64,000 nucleotides of DNA from Pseudo-nitzschia pungens (taxonomy: Eukaryota; Bacillariophyta; Bacillariophyceae; Bacillariales; Bacillariaceae), in assembly GCA_037355855.1 (NCBI GenBank), contig CM074760.1:2658501-2722500 (forward strand). The letters run 5' to 3'. Position 1 is the first letter of the stretch. Each line of letters starts with the position of its first letter. Both the position numbers and the translations under genes were made by a program. Under the pieces are notes generated by a model, which had not been told where the DNA came from, ran no database searches, and saw nothing but the letters and a program-made list of their open reading frames with translations. Of the stretch, positions 31,228 to 41,132 are shown piece after piece.

Positions 31228-32127
31228 TCGCTGCGGTCGCGACCGAGACTCGGGACGCGTCGTTTCGGATGCCCGGTTGCCTCGCGCAAGGTGAAAGTGG
31301 CAACGAATGGATCTCGGGGAACGAACTGTCTGGATCGGGTTTGGCATACTGTATGTTTCTGCAACGCACAACGCTTTGAGAAAGGTTCGCAAAACAACTC
31401 CGGGGACGAAGAGCAACAAATGCGCAGAATGTGTTGGAATTCGTCGCAACACTGGACTCTCGCGCAATGGATCGTTTTTTTCCCTTCAAAACCACGGGTC
31501 CTGCGAACAAGCAAGCGATACCGCGCTGTCTTGTTCGGCAAAAGGATCGCCCAAAGAGATGAAGTACGCCAAGACAGACCGTGGATCTGGAGTCGCAGTT
31601 TGACTCATGGCCCAACGAATGGAATGGAATGGAATCGAATCGGACAGACTTTCCCCAAGGTTCTATCTACGGGTATAAAGTTCTACATGAATTTTTGCTT
31701 TGGAATGAGGGGCGTTTATTAAATAATGAATCGGACACGTTCCCATGGAGATCTATGGGTCGGAGTCCTGTTCGATGGCTTGGAGCTTTGGGATTGTTGC
31801 CGAAAGCACCGAATGGAACGCATTCCGTTTCCGTCCATATTCGTTTTGGTAGTACGGTGTTTCATCGTTGGGCGGACAAGCCATTCCATCCTAGCCAGCC
31901 ATAATATTATATTATTATTATTATAATATTACACCGTTCACAATTCATTTTTCAGCACTGTTTCGGACTATTCTCACTTGTAGTCGTGATTTTGGGACCC
32001 GGATGCCTGGTCGTCATAAATACTGCGGCAATCATAGGACATCGCCCAATGCAATGGCCTCAACTGCACCGAACTCCACTGCAATCCATCCATCGCATTC
32101 CGTTCCGTTCCGTTCGTGTATCCATCC

Positions 32128-32158
<31 letters not shown>

Positions 32159-32238
32159 TCCAACGCGCCGCCCCTTCTCGTTCCCACCGATTGGGATCGG
32201 AACAAACAAACAAACAAACCAACAAAACCAGCGCGCGC
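31228..32238. other. Intergenic spacer between convergent genes
   Basis: About 1 kb. Holds tggaatggaatgga simple sequence (31619-31635), a nearly palindromic taatattatattattatta stretch (31903-31933) and a (TA)n tract (32128-32156). No gene seen. Confidence 0.55.
32128..32156. repeat. (TA)n microsatellite
   Basis: About 13-14 uninterrupted TA units just 3' of the enoyl-CoA isomerase gene. Confidence 0.92.
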
Positions 32239-32985
32239 CTAGAGCTTGCTCTCGGGCGGAACGTCGTGTTTCCCCGACATCAACGCCCGGTAGGCGTCCG
32301 TGTAGAGCTCGATCTTGATCATCGAATAGGTCCGGGGATCAAAGTTTCGCAGCCCCAGGGCTCCGGGCAGCCCCTCCGCCGCCAGCAGAGCGCCGCGTTT
32401 CTCCAGTTCCCGGACCGGGCACTCGGCGTCGATCAATCCGGCCCCGAGTGCCTCCCCGCTGCCGTACCGCTTGGCGGTCAGCACGCCCTCCCGGATCACC
32501 GCCGGATCGGTGACCTTGGCCTTCGAGAGCTCGGAAAATCCCTTGGCGAGGCGCATCCCGAGGTTGACCTCCGGCCAGCAGAGAAAGCCCCGCTCGGTTC
32601 TCATGATCCGGTAATCGCAGGCCAGCGCCAGGAACAGGCCCGCTCCAAAGGCGTGCCCGTTGATGGAAGCGACGGTCCGGCAGTCCAGGACCAGCAGGCG
32701 GGCCAGGACCCTCCAGAAGGATGCCAGCAATCGCCCCTTTTGGGAATCGCTGGCCTTTGTCAGGAATTCGAGGTCGAGTCCGTTGGAAAAGAACTTTCCG
32801 GTGGCCGTCACCACGAGCGCCTTGGGATGCGGGGCTCGATCCATCGCGTCGAGGGCCCCGCTCAGCAGGGCGACCAGCTCTGGGTTGACCACGTTCGGTC
32901 CGCGGTCCATGCGGAGCGTGCAGACGTGGGTCGATTCGTCGGTGGTCAGGGAGACGCCCTCGTTGTCGTAGAGAAGAACTCCCAT
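32239..32985 (-). CDS. Peroxisomal enoyl-CoA delta-isomerase/hydratase family protein with PTS1
   Basis: Start at ATG 32985 (MGVLLYDNEGVSL), 248 residues; the longer upstream frame is low complexity. Crotonase fold: TLRMDRGPNVVNPELVALL, ALVVTATGKFFSNGLDLEFL (first oxyanion-hole strand), INGHAFGAGLFLALACDYRIM (second), and GFLCWPEVNLGM with the Glu found in delta3,delta2-enoyl-CoA isomerases (ECI). It ends ESKL, a perfect type 1 peroxisomal signal. Inferred role: moving double bonds of unsaturated fatty-acyl-CoA during beta-oxidation in peroxisomes. Lack of a second catalytic Glu near GAG argues for isomerase over hydratase, but this is by eye. Confidence 0.9.
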   Translation of the reverse strand: MGVLLYDNEGVSLTTDESTHVCTLRMDRGPNVVNPELVALLSGALDAMDRAPHPKALVVTATGKFFSNGLDLEFLTKASDSQKGRLLASFWRVLARLLVLDCRTVASINGHAFGAGLFLALACDYRIMRTERGFLCWPEVNLGMRLAKGFSELSKAKVTDPAVIREGVLTAKRYGSGEALGAGLIDAECPVRELEKRGALLAAEGLPGALGLRNFDPRTYSMIKIELYTDAYRALMSGKHDVPPESKL

Positions 32986-33207
32986 GCTGCTGTGTGGCGT
33001 GGTGGAGATTGAGATTCTTTTTATGTCTTTTGTTTTGTTTGTTTGTTTGTGGATGGGTGGGTGGGTGTTGCGAGTGGGTGTGGTGCGTGCTTTCGAAGCG
33101 ACCTTGTACCTTGCAAAGTCTGTATGAGACGTTGATGGTCTCGTAAGGTTAGTTACCACTTGGGGTGAATTGTGGGTTAAAAGAGGAATTAGAAGAGGAA
33201 TAATAAT

Positions 33208-33217
33208 ATTATGATCG
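33208..33217. repeat. Left target-site duplication of the 33.2-35.6 kb element
   Basis: ATTATGATCG, identical to 35626-35635 and in the same orientation, directly abutting the inverted-repeat ends. Confidence 0.9.
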
Positions 33218-33360
33218 GGCGCCTGGAACGCAGATACGACAAATGAAGTCGAAGGGAACGCAGATAGGGTACTTTTGGTTGGAATTCTTTGGTCGGTACG
33301 CTAATAGGGTAATAAACCAAAATGGGGATAAATTTGGTACGCAGATCTGGTAATGAAACA
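33218..33360 (+). repeat. Left terminal inverted repeat
   Basis: About 143 bp. Contains three acgcagat words, possible binding sites for the mobilising enzyme. It pairs with 35485-35625, with a handful of mismatches. Confidence 0.88.
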
Positions 33361-33435
33361 GATGATATTTTGCACTATATGCTTGACAGTTTTTAACAGT
33401 ACTAGGGCAATATTGCGTGCATCGGGAGAAAAACA

Positions 33436-33536
33436 CGCACGGTGCATGGTAACATGCACGATAACATGCACAGTAACATGCACGATAACATGCACGGTAA
33501 CATGCAAGGTAACATGCACGGTAACATGCAAAATGG
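33436..33536. repeat. 12 bp tandem array (taacatgcacgg), left arm
   Basis: About eight degenerate copies of acatgcacggta. The mirror array in reverse complement lies at 35265-35400. Confidence 0.88.
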
Positions 33537-33997
33537 GTACAAACGGGTTCAAACGGGTTCAAACGGGTACAGCAACCGGTTTCAAACGGGTTCAAACGGT
33601 AAGATTTTTGAATCTACGTGTTAAATTTTTAACGATTAATCCGGTCGACCCGGTACTTAACTATTGACCGGGTAAACTTTCAATACTAATTAGAATATTT
33701 AAGACGGAGATTCAAATTAATACGTAGAAAACATTTTAATTATCGTATTGACGGTGGGAAATTGTTACTTAAGGTATTTTTTGTTAGTACCGTGCATGTT
33801 AATGTGCATGTTATCGTGCATGTTATCGTGCATCTTACCGTGTACCTTAAGTAACCATTCGAGCTTCAATTTTACACGGGGAAGAGTTAAAAATTTAACA
33901 CGAAGATTCAAAAATCTTCTGTACCGGGCGGACGAGGTACAAACGGGTAGTACAGACCGGTTGACCCGGTCATAGTCGCTACAACCCGGTGGCAGTA

Positions 33998-34085
33998 CCC
34001 ATTTGTACCGGTTTGTACCGGTTTGTACCGGTTTGTACCGGTTTGTACCGGTTTGTACCCGTTTGTACCTGTTTGTACCGGTTAG
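33998..34085. repeat. 10 bp tandem array (gtttgtaccg)
   Basis: About eight copies with few changes inside the mobile element. Confidence 0.88.
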
Positions 34086-34300
34086 TACCCATTTGTACCG
34101 GGTTGTACTACCAGGTTGACCGGTTTGTACCGGGTTGACCGGTCGGCCCGGTACAGAAGATTTTTGAATCTACGTGTTAAATTTTGAACTATTAACCCGG
34201 TCATTCGTGTTAAATTGAATCTCCATGTTAAATGTTCTAATGTGTATTGAAAATTTAATACGGTGGCGGCCCGACCGGGTATTAAGCCGGTACAAATGGG

Positions 34301-34548
34301 TAGATTTTTTGCAGTAGAAACCAGTACTGCAAAAAAACCCGGTTCAAACGGGTACAAACGGGTAGATTTTTTGCAGTAGAAACCAGTACTGCAAAAAAAC
34401 CCGGTTCAAACGGGTACAAACGGGTAGATTTTTTGCAGTAGAAACCAGTACTGCAAAAAAAACCGGTTCAAACGGGTACAAACGGGTAGAGTTTTTGCAG
34501 TAGAAACCAGTACTGCAAAAAAACCGGTATTGCAACCGGGTTTCAAAG
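34301..34548. repeat. 62 bp tandem repeat, four copies, each with a hairpin
   Basis: Copies begin at 34301, 34363, 34425 and 34487. Each carries ttttttgcagta and tactgcaaaaaa as 12 bp inverted arms around an 8 bp loop, followed by cccggttcaaacgggtac. It is not a CRISPR array: there are no variable spacers. Confidence 0.92.
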
Positions 34549-34849
34549 GGGTAGCAACCGGTACTACAACCGGGTTTGCAACCATATGCATGGTAACATG
34601 CACAGTAACATGAATGGTAACAAAAAATACCTTAAGTACCAAGTCACCGGGAAATATCAATCAACGTATTAAATTTTCAATACAGCACATTAGAACATTT
34701 AAGATGGAGATTCAATTGAACACGGTCCACCCGAGTTAATAGTTAAAAATTTAACACGTATATTCAAAAAGGTACTTACAATTTAACACGCAGATTCAAA
34801 AATCTTCTACAAACGATTACCCAGTTGACCCCGTCAACCCGGTAAAACC

Positions 34850-34955
34850 TGGCCGGTCGGTCGGTCGGTCAGTCGGTCAACCCGGTACAACCCGGCCGGT
34901 CGGTCGGTCGGTCAGTCGGTCAACCCGGTACAACCCGGCCGGTCAGTCGGTCGGT
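34850..34955. repeat. cggt / 60 bp tandem array
   Basis: Runs of cggtcggtcggtcagtcggt alternate with caacccggtacaacccggc about three times. Confidence 0.85.
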
Positions 34956-35021
34956 CAACCTGCAACTGGGCAGTCCACCGGGTACCCGGTTGCAGTATCG
35001 GTTTGAAACCGGTTGTAGTAC

Positions 35022-35071
35022 CCGTTTGAACCCGTTTGAACCCGTTTGAACCCGTTTGAACCCGTTTGAAC
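35022..35071. repeat. 10 bp tandem array (cccgtttgaa)
   Basis: Five perfect or near-perfect copies; the reverse complement (aaacgggttc) is repeated at 33539-33598 near the left end. Confidence 0.88.
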
Positions 35072-35484
35072 CCATTTGTACCCATCTGTACCCATTTTGC
35101 ATGTTACCGTGCATGTTATCGTGCGTGGGTCGGCCGCCCAGTACAGAAGATTTTTGAATTTACGTGTTAAATTTTTAACTATTAATACGGTGATTGATAT
35201 TTATCGTTGATAGTCTGAAATCGTTACTTAAGGTATTTTTTGTACTTAAGGTATTTTTTTTTCCCGTGCATGTTCCCGTGCATGTTCGGATGCATGTTCC
35301 CATGCATGTTACCGTGCATGTTACTGTGCATGTTACCGTGCATGTTACCGTGCATGTTACCGTGCATGTTACCGTGCATGTTACCGTGCATCTCCCGGTG
35401 CACGCAATATTGCCCTGGTTCTGTTAAATACTGTTGAGGATGATTAAAATACTGCATTACTGTATATGTTCATATAGTGACTGT

Positions 35485-35625
35485 TTTCAATACCAGATCT
35501 GCGTACCGAATTTATCCCCATTTTGGTTTATTACCCTATTAGCGTACCGACCAAAGAATTCCAACCAAAAGTACCCTATCTGCGTTCCCTTCGACTTCAT
35601 TTGTCGTATCTGCGTTCCGAGCGCC
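35485..35625 (-). repeat. Right terminal inverted repeat
   Basis: Reverse complement of 33218-33360. Confidence 0.88.
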
Positions 35626-35635
35626 ATTATGATCG
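35626..35635. repeat. Right target-site duplication
   Basis: ATTATGATCG, identical to the left copy. Confidence 0.9.
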
Positions 35636-36103
35636 TTAGTTTTTTTGGCGCCATGATTTTGTCAATCATGTAAATACGTAGTAACCTTACGAAGTACTAG
35701 TTAAGTACGAAACCTTCCGACACTGCGATGCATCATCTGTGGCATGCCGTAAGTTATTGTTCTGATAAGATCTTACTCGTAACCTTACTCTAAGACTAAT
35801 TACTCTACTTGTTGGGATGTTTATCGCGTCTGTCTTCGTACGTCGCAGTTTCTGGGTAGGCAGCTTTAACGTACTCGTAGCGGTTTTCTCCCGCTTTGAC
35901 TCCGTTCGAGATAAGAAAACTCGACTGATCATCGATCATCGATAATCACACCATACCTACCGCTAGCGGTACCGTTAAACGAACGTGAGAGAGAGAGACG
36001 TTCATTGTCTGTCACCTCGGGACACAAAGACGTTGCAGACAATCAACAGCAATCAACGACAACGAATACGAAACAGAATACCTTGCTTGGTTGCAATAGG
36101 ATC
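35636..36103. other. Intergenic spacer upstream of uL29m
   Basis: About 470 bp with gtaaccttacgaagta, cgtaaccttactc and a gatcatcgat repeat, then a gagagagaga tract. No gene seen. Confidence 0.5.
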
Positions 36104-36787
36104 ATGGCGCACAGGAGCATACAATTGGCGGGTCGCGGATTCGGGCTGGCAGCCCGACACTTCCGGACCACGAATACATCCTCCTTCGCGGTGCGATCGG
36201 TGGCCACGACGATCGCTTCGGCTTTCGGAAATCCCTCGGCGGAGCGACCGAACACCGGTATGAGCACGAACGAAATTTCAAACGCAATCTCAAACGCAAT
36301 CTCAATGACAACCCGGAACCACGATTATTTCCAGCGATCGTCCTACTCCTCCACGAGGGCAACCCACAAACGCGAATACAAGCCCAACCCGCTCGACGCC
36401 TTTCGAGATCCCGTCGATCGATCGACCCGGATGGAGCAACCCGTTGGCCGGCAGTGGTCCGCGAAGGAACTCCGCCGCAAGTCCTACGAGGACCTGCACC
36501 GGCTCTGGTACGTTTTGTACAAGGAAAAAAACATGCTCCTGACGGAGCGCCAGCTGTCCCGGCGCCGCCAATTGATCTTCCCGCAGCCCGAGCGCCTCCA
36601 AAAGGTCCAGAAGAGCATGGGCGCCATCCGGCAGGTGCTGGGGGAGCGAAAACGGGAGACGGTCGCCGCGCACCTGGCACGGCACCAAGAAAAGGAATCG
36701 GAATCGCAACTCGCCGAGCGAATGACGGCCGAGTCGGAGACCCAGGTCACCTACGAGGACGCGACGGAGGAGACCGGCACCAAATAA
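36104..36787 (+). CDS. Mitochondrial large-subunit ribosomal protein uL29m (MRPL47 family)
   Basis: ATG 36104 (MAHRSIQLAGRGFGLAARHF) starts an Arg-rich mitochondrial presequence; total 227 residues. The family core is GRQWSAKELRRKSYEDLHRLWYVLYKEKNMLLTER, followed by QLIFPQPERLQKVQKSMGAIRQVLGERKRE. In MRPL47 proteins this helical-hairpin segment corresponds to bacterial uL29 at the ribosomal exit tunnel. The acidic tail (TEETGTK) is unconserved. Assignment is confident because the GR.W...ELR.KS..DLH.LW signature is specific. Confidence 0.93.
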   Translation: MAHRSIQLAGRGFGLAARHFRTTNTSSFAVRSVATTIASAFGNPSAERPNTGMSTNEISNAISNAISMTTRNHDYFQRSSYSSTRATHKREYKPNPLDAFRDPVDRSTRMEQPVGRQWSAKELRRKSYEDLHRLWYVLYKEKNMLLTERQLSRRRQLIFPQPERLQKVQKSMGAIRQVLGERKRETVAAHLARHQEKESESQLAERMTAESETQVTYEDATEETGTK

Positions 36788-38235
36788 TAATAAAAAAATA
36801 CCCACCGCCATCGTTGCGAAAGGAACAAGAAAAAAACGATGGCAACAACCAAAACGTCCTCCCAAACACGGAAAGGAATGAGTACACGTAGTGCGCGTGC
36901 GCCAGTGGAAGCAAAGTTCTGCGAGGGAGTGTGCAGCAGATTGTGCGACAATGGAACAGTCTTGGAACGACCCCACGGGCCAACGCCAAGCCTGATTGAT
37001 TGAAAGCCATTTTTTTAAAACAAAAACAGTAGTTCTTTCTTTCTATTATACAGTACACGTACATTATAGTACCGGATTCGTTTCGTGGTGTTCCGCACGT
37101 AGATACACTCGGCAATGATGTCAAAAAAAGCAAAACCTAGTTCCGTGCACACGCAGTGATTGGATTCCAGCAACTAACTATTATTATTTGTGTGTCCGAT
37201 CGATCCACAAGATTGACTGCATCCAGTCAACCCGGTAGGAATGCCCATGCATCGATGAATCCGAACCGAGGATCACTGTCGCTTTGAGAATGCAATGCTC
37301 TCCCAATCTTCTCAAAACACCCGGTCCAGTCGGCCGGCCAAGAGCGGTCGGTCGGTTGGTTGGTACTACTAGTGGGTTGGATTCTTGCAGCCAACAGAGG
37401 GCGTGCCCGATCCTTTCCAACGCTTCGACGCAACGACAACGGGCAGCTCGGAAACGATGAGCTAGGGAAGAGAGATTCCAATCAATCGCTGCTCGAACCC
37501 GGGATGAATCATTTCGGCACGGTCACTGGATGGACGACGATCTCGAGGACGTCCTCCCACCCCACCCACGGAGTGATACTAATATTAGTATTGTTTTTTC
37601 AAGAGTCCCCCCCACAACCACCAAAACGTCATGAGCGACGTGACAACCCAAAATGGAAGACAACAGTACGGTACGTGGGAGAATGTCATATCTGGATACA
37701 TCCTGCAAGCCTTTTGAAGTTCCTTCTACCTTCTAGTTTTCCCATTGGAACAAGAGATAATGGCAACAACACACTGGTGGTAATTACAACCATGGCAAGA
37801 ACAGATTCATTCAACGATTCAATGTATACACGTACGTACATACTGTTCGTAAATACTACTGTATTATTAAAAAATCATACTAATTTTAAAAATTTTTCTA
37901 TTAAAATTCTATTGGTACGCGCAATCTTTCTCCAAAACCGCGCGAACTGACCGTGACGTTTTCCACCGATGTGCATTAAGTTACTAAGGTTACGGGTAAA
38001 CCTTATTTTGAAGCCATCAAAAGATGGCTTGCTTTTCGTTCCATTTTTGCCTTTCGCGAAGGTTTTCGGGACGGAACAGGTGCCGTTGTGTGTTGTTGGT
38101 TGCTGCGCCTCTGCCACACTTTTTGGTCCAAACTACTTTTGCATACGGTACGAACCTCCGGCATCCAGGACAAAAGGGGCACAACCGGATTGCGAAGGGA
38201 CAGTATCGCAACAGTATTTTCGCCAAGACACCACA
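36788..38235. other. Intergenic spacer
   Basis: About 1.4 kb, no convincing gene. An open frame continues upstream of the aminotransferase start to an ATG at 37969, but that extension has no presequence character. A cgtacgtac stretch is at about 37830, and ctaaggttacggg at 37985. Confidence 0.45.
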
Positions 38236-39810
38236 ATGAGGACCAGATCCATCTTGTCTCTGACGATCCACAACAGTAGGAATTCCCAGCTCTTGAATTA
38301 TTTCTGCCGTCGTTGCGGTTCTTCGGAATTTGCGAAACAGGGCCGGTTGTCCCTCGCGACACAACAGCAACAGGTTCGTTCCTACCAGAGCACCACCGCC
38401 CTTCGAAACATGGCAAGCGATGGCGACGGCGACGACAAAAAAACGCTCCGCTCGTCTCGCGCTTGCCGCGCCGTGTCTCTGCTGCCGACGTACCTCACCG
38501 ACGCCAGGGCCGTTCAGAAGTATTGCCGGGAAACCGCCCCCGACGGTGCGCTCCAATTGAGCGTCGCCGAAAATCAAATGCTGGAGGACCTGCTGGTTCC
38601 GGCCCTCACCAAGTTTTCAGGATCCAGAGACGTCTTTCCGGCCGATGGCATCTACTACCAACCAACGCACGGACGGGAATCGCTCCGGGTGGCCGTGACG
38701 AGCTACCTGGAGGACCTCCTGGACCTGGACGGGGACGCCAACGGGAGCCTGGATCCGGACGGCATCGTCGTGGGCGCGGGGTGCAACGCCGTCCTGGAAA
38801 ACCTGTGCGTGTCGCTCGCCGAACCGGGAGAGGGGGTCATGATTCCGCTGCCGTATTACGCCGCATTCGAATTCGATCTGGGTTCCAGGGCGGGGCTGGA
38901 AGTGGTCCCGGTGGCGACCATGGAACACGCCGGCTTTGACAAGGGCAGCGGTGGCGGTGAAAGCCCCCCGCCCGAGGCCTATTATCTCTCCCGCGCGGCC
39001 CTGGACGCCGCCAGGCAAAAATCGATCGACGAACGCGGCATCGTGCCGCGCATCCTCCTGATCAGCCACCCGCAAAATCCGCTGGGAATCTGCTATCCTC
39101 CCCACGTGGTTCGAGAGGCGATCGATTGGTGCCGCGAGAACAAGATCCACCTGGTCAGCGACGAAATCTATGCCGGGAGCGTTTACGAACCGGAAACGGC
39201 GGGGTTTTCGTCGGCTCTCAAACTGGCATCGTCGCCGTCACCCGGGGAGAAGGGCTTGGGCCTGGGACCGTACGTTCACTTGGTCTACGCTCTTTCGAAA
39301 GACTACGCCCTTTCCGGATTGCGGGTGGGAATCATGTACTCGGAAAATCCCGAAATCCGGCTCCCACTCCAAAAGCTCAACGATTTGTGCTGCATCTCGT
39401 CGCAGACCCAATGCCTGGTCGAGGACATGATGACGGAGGTATCGCCGTCCACATCGGTCCACTGGACAAAGGAGTTTCTCATAGAGAACCGGCGCCGGAT
39501 TCGGGAACGCAAGAACGCCTGGCAGTCCTGCCTGGACGAACTGGGGATCCCCCACCTCGATGCCACCGCCGGACTCTTTTGCTGGATGGACTTTTCCGAG
39601 TTTTTGCCGGAGACCGGGACTCCTTCCGAGCGCGAACGCGCCCTGTACCTGGAGCTGCTCCGGGAACACGGCCTTCTCTTCACGCCCGGGGACAGCATGA
39701 AAAACGAATTGCCCGGATTTTTCCGCTGCGTCTTTACGGCGGCGAGCGACCACGAATTCGAGCTCGGGATGGAGCGGTTGCGCAGGTACGTGGAGGCAAA
39801 GCGGGCGTGA
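38236..39810 (+). CDS. PLP-dependent class I/II aminotransferase, ACC-synthase-like, probably mitochondrial
   Basis: Start at ATG 38236 (MRTRSILSLTIHNSRNS), 524 residues; the leader is Arg/Ser-rich with RSYQST, a mitochondrial type. Fold type I PLP enzyme: LQLSVAENQMLEDLL, YQPTHGRESLRVAVTSYL, VGAGCNAVLENLC, PLPYYAAFEFDL, ISHPQNPLGICY (canonical NPxNPLG), VSDEIYAGSVY with the PLP-phenol Asp, and YALSKDYALSGLRVGIMYS with the Schiff-base Lys355. The SKDxxLxGxRVG form and FRCVF near the C-terminus are most like 1-aminocyclopropane-1-carboxylate synthases and alanine-type aminotransferases. The exact substrate cannot be read from sequence; protists with ACC-synthase-like genes often have a different activity. 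Confidence 0.85.
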   Translation: MRTRSILSLTIHNSRNSQLLNYFCRRCGSSEFAKQGRLSLATQQQQVRSYQSTTALRNMASDGDGDDKKTLRSSRACRAVSLLPTYLTDARAVQKYCRETAPDGALQLSVAENQMLEDLLVPALTKFSGSRDVFPADGIYYQPTHGRESLRVAVTSYLEDLLDLDGDANGSLDPDGIVVGAGCNAVLENLCVSLAEPGEGVMIPLPYYAAFEFDLGSRAGLEVVPVATMEHAGFDKGSGGGESPPPEAYYLSRAALDAARQKSIDERGIVPRILLISHPQNPLGICYPPHVVREAIDWCRENKIHLVSDEIYAGSVYEPETAGFSSALKLASSPSPGEKGLGLGPYVHLVYALSKDYALSGLRVGIMYSENPEIRLPLQKLNDLCCISSQTQCLVEDMMTEVSPSTSVHWTKEFLIENRRRIRERKNAWQSCLDELGIPHLDATAGLFCWMDFSEFLPETGTPSERERALYLELLREHGLLFTPGDSMKNELPGFFRCVFTAASDHEFELGMERLRRYVEAKRA

Positions 39811-40313
39811 TCACGGGGCGCCGTGCGCAGCGAAGCGAAGCGCACCGGTTGCACCTGTCGACCCGCCTCCCTGCCTCCGTGGTCCGGAGCGTTCACCGGC
39901 GATACAGGAATCCGTGGCTCTTCCAAACGCCGCGATACGCGATACGCAGTCTCGGAATTCGGAACGACCCACGACACTGCGACCATTCAAGATCACGTTA
40001 TTATAATAATTACACTATTTTCTCCATTCCAATTGAATTGAATTGAATCGAATCGGATGGTTTTAAATTTGTAGCAAGCAAGTCCGAGAGCCGAAACAAT
40101 AATATTTGTTCCCGTGCCTTTGTCTTGCTTTGTTTTCGATAGTTGTCCCAGAAAAGCCTCTTTCGTTCGCCCGTCCAGAAAATCCGCGGGCCAACAGCAC
40201 AAAAACTCAACCCACTCGGATTCTTCTGGATATGGTTCGGGAACGATGTTGTTTGTTTCGGAATGGCTCGTTTATCATAATTATTATTTGTTCCTTCGTT
40301 CCGTCGTCGACTC
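39811..40313. other. Intergenic spacer between convergent genes
   Basis: About 500 bp with an aattgaattgaattgaatcg simple repeat at 40031-40055. No gene seen. Confidence 0.5.
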
Positions 40314-41132
40314 TCATCGCACTTTTTTGTACAGTTTGTAGCAGTGGGGAGGATCGATCCGGCGGTAGTAGTTCTCGACCATTTCGCCCTTTTCAAAGCC
40401 GAATTTTTCCGTGTAAAACTTGATGGCGTCGTCGTTCGAGATCTGAACGTGCAACGAGATCTCGGTGACGTCCTTCAGGTCGGGAGATGCCGCCTTGTTT
40501 TCCTCAAAGTAGTCCAGTATCGATTGAATCAGTTGCGTTCCGATTGTTCGTCCCCGATAGGCCGCCAAAACTCCCAGCGTCATGATATAGATTCGTTTTT
40601 CTTCGTTGTTGTTGCTGCTGCTGCTGCTGTCGTTGTTGTTGTTGCTGCTGTTCTCGATTGGTTCTATTCGCGCGGATGCCGCACCGACCACAAAGCCGTT
40701 CCAGTAGGCAAACTTGCAGAGACCGTCTCCCGAGCTCTCGGAGACATCTTTGTAGTATTTTTCTTGGTATTGGACGGGGAAACACGCCAGGTTCACCTTT
40801 CGCAACTGTCGTTGATCGATGATCGATCGATGGATGGATGGATCGACAATGACGAGACGAGACGGGAACGGGAACGCCGTCGACCGAACGAAAACAAGAA
40901 CGATATCGTTTTACCAAACGAAAAGGCGAGTGGGAGAGGGAGAGACAATAGGATCGGAAGTTCATTTGAGTGAATCAATCCGCATCCGTCACGGCGCGAC
41001 AAACCAATGTTTTGACTTTCTTCTTCCGACGTTGCACCGGGCACCGAGGACACGTTCGGACGCAAACAGACTTACTTGCTCGATGTTGTCTTGGTTGATC
41101 CTTCCGAACTCTACTTTCAATTCTCTGCCCAT
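40314..41132 (-). CDS. NAA50: N-alpha-acetyltransferase 50 (NAA50/San), two exons
   Basis: Exon 1 is 41132-41076 (19 codons, MGRELKVEFGRINQDNIEQ). The intron 41075-40806 (270 bp) begins GTAAGT and ends CAG. Exon 2 is 40805-40314. The joined 182-residue protein has FGRINQDNIEQLRKVN then FPVQYQEKYYKDV, matching the NAA50 N-terminus, YIMTLGVLAAYRGRTIGTQL as the acetyl-CoA-binding GNAT motif (R-x-x-x-I-G-T), and ISLHVQISNDDAIKFYTEKFGF, NYYRRIDPP. Family role: N-terminal acetylation of Met-starting proteins, associated with the NatA complex, with a part in sister-chromatid cohesion in animals. A Ser/Asn run lies between beta strands (encoded by a gtt/gct repeat at 40605-40655). Exon 2 alone lacks an ATG, so the short first exon is needed. 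Confidence 0.93.

Larger units (their letters stand above)
33218..35625. mobile_element. Non-autonomous Mutator-like DNA element (MULE-type), 2408 bp
   Basis: The ends are long inverted repeats (left GGCGCCTGGAACGCAG, right in reverse complement GGCGCTCGGAACGCAG) of about 140 bp at roughly 97% identity, flanked by a perfect 10 bp duplication. Target duplications of 9-11 bp and long terminal inverted repeats are the classical signature of Mutator-like elements. There is no transposase-like frame. The interior is entirely tandem and inverted repeats built on cccgtttgtacc, catgcacggtaa and cggtcggt words, so the element must be mobilised in trans. Weaker inverted similarity continues inward (gcaatattgcgtgca at 33411 and 35403), suggesting arms of up to about 350 bp. 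Confidence 0.88.

Noticed and set aside
28093..31467. Two long minus-strand frames (441 and 450 codons)
   Set aside because: Antisense to the RluA-PHPT1 gene; they contain only reversed low-complexity and no family motif.
33209..33595. Repetitive Cys/Tyr-rich frame sharing its C-terminus with a frame at 35434-35673
   Set aside because: The shared peptide is only the terminal inverted repeat of the mobile element read in both arms.
34301..34548. Regular 62 bp repeats as a CRISPR-like array
   Set aside because: No unique spacers, no cas genes, and a eukaryotic context inside a transposon.
37360..37950. 196-codon plus-strand frame
   Set aside because: Starts from a non-ATG codon, looks like spacer DNA and shows no protein-family features.
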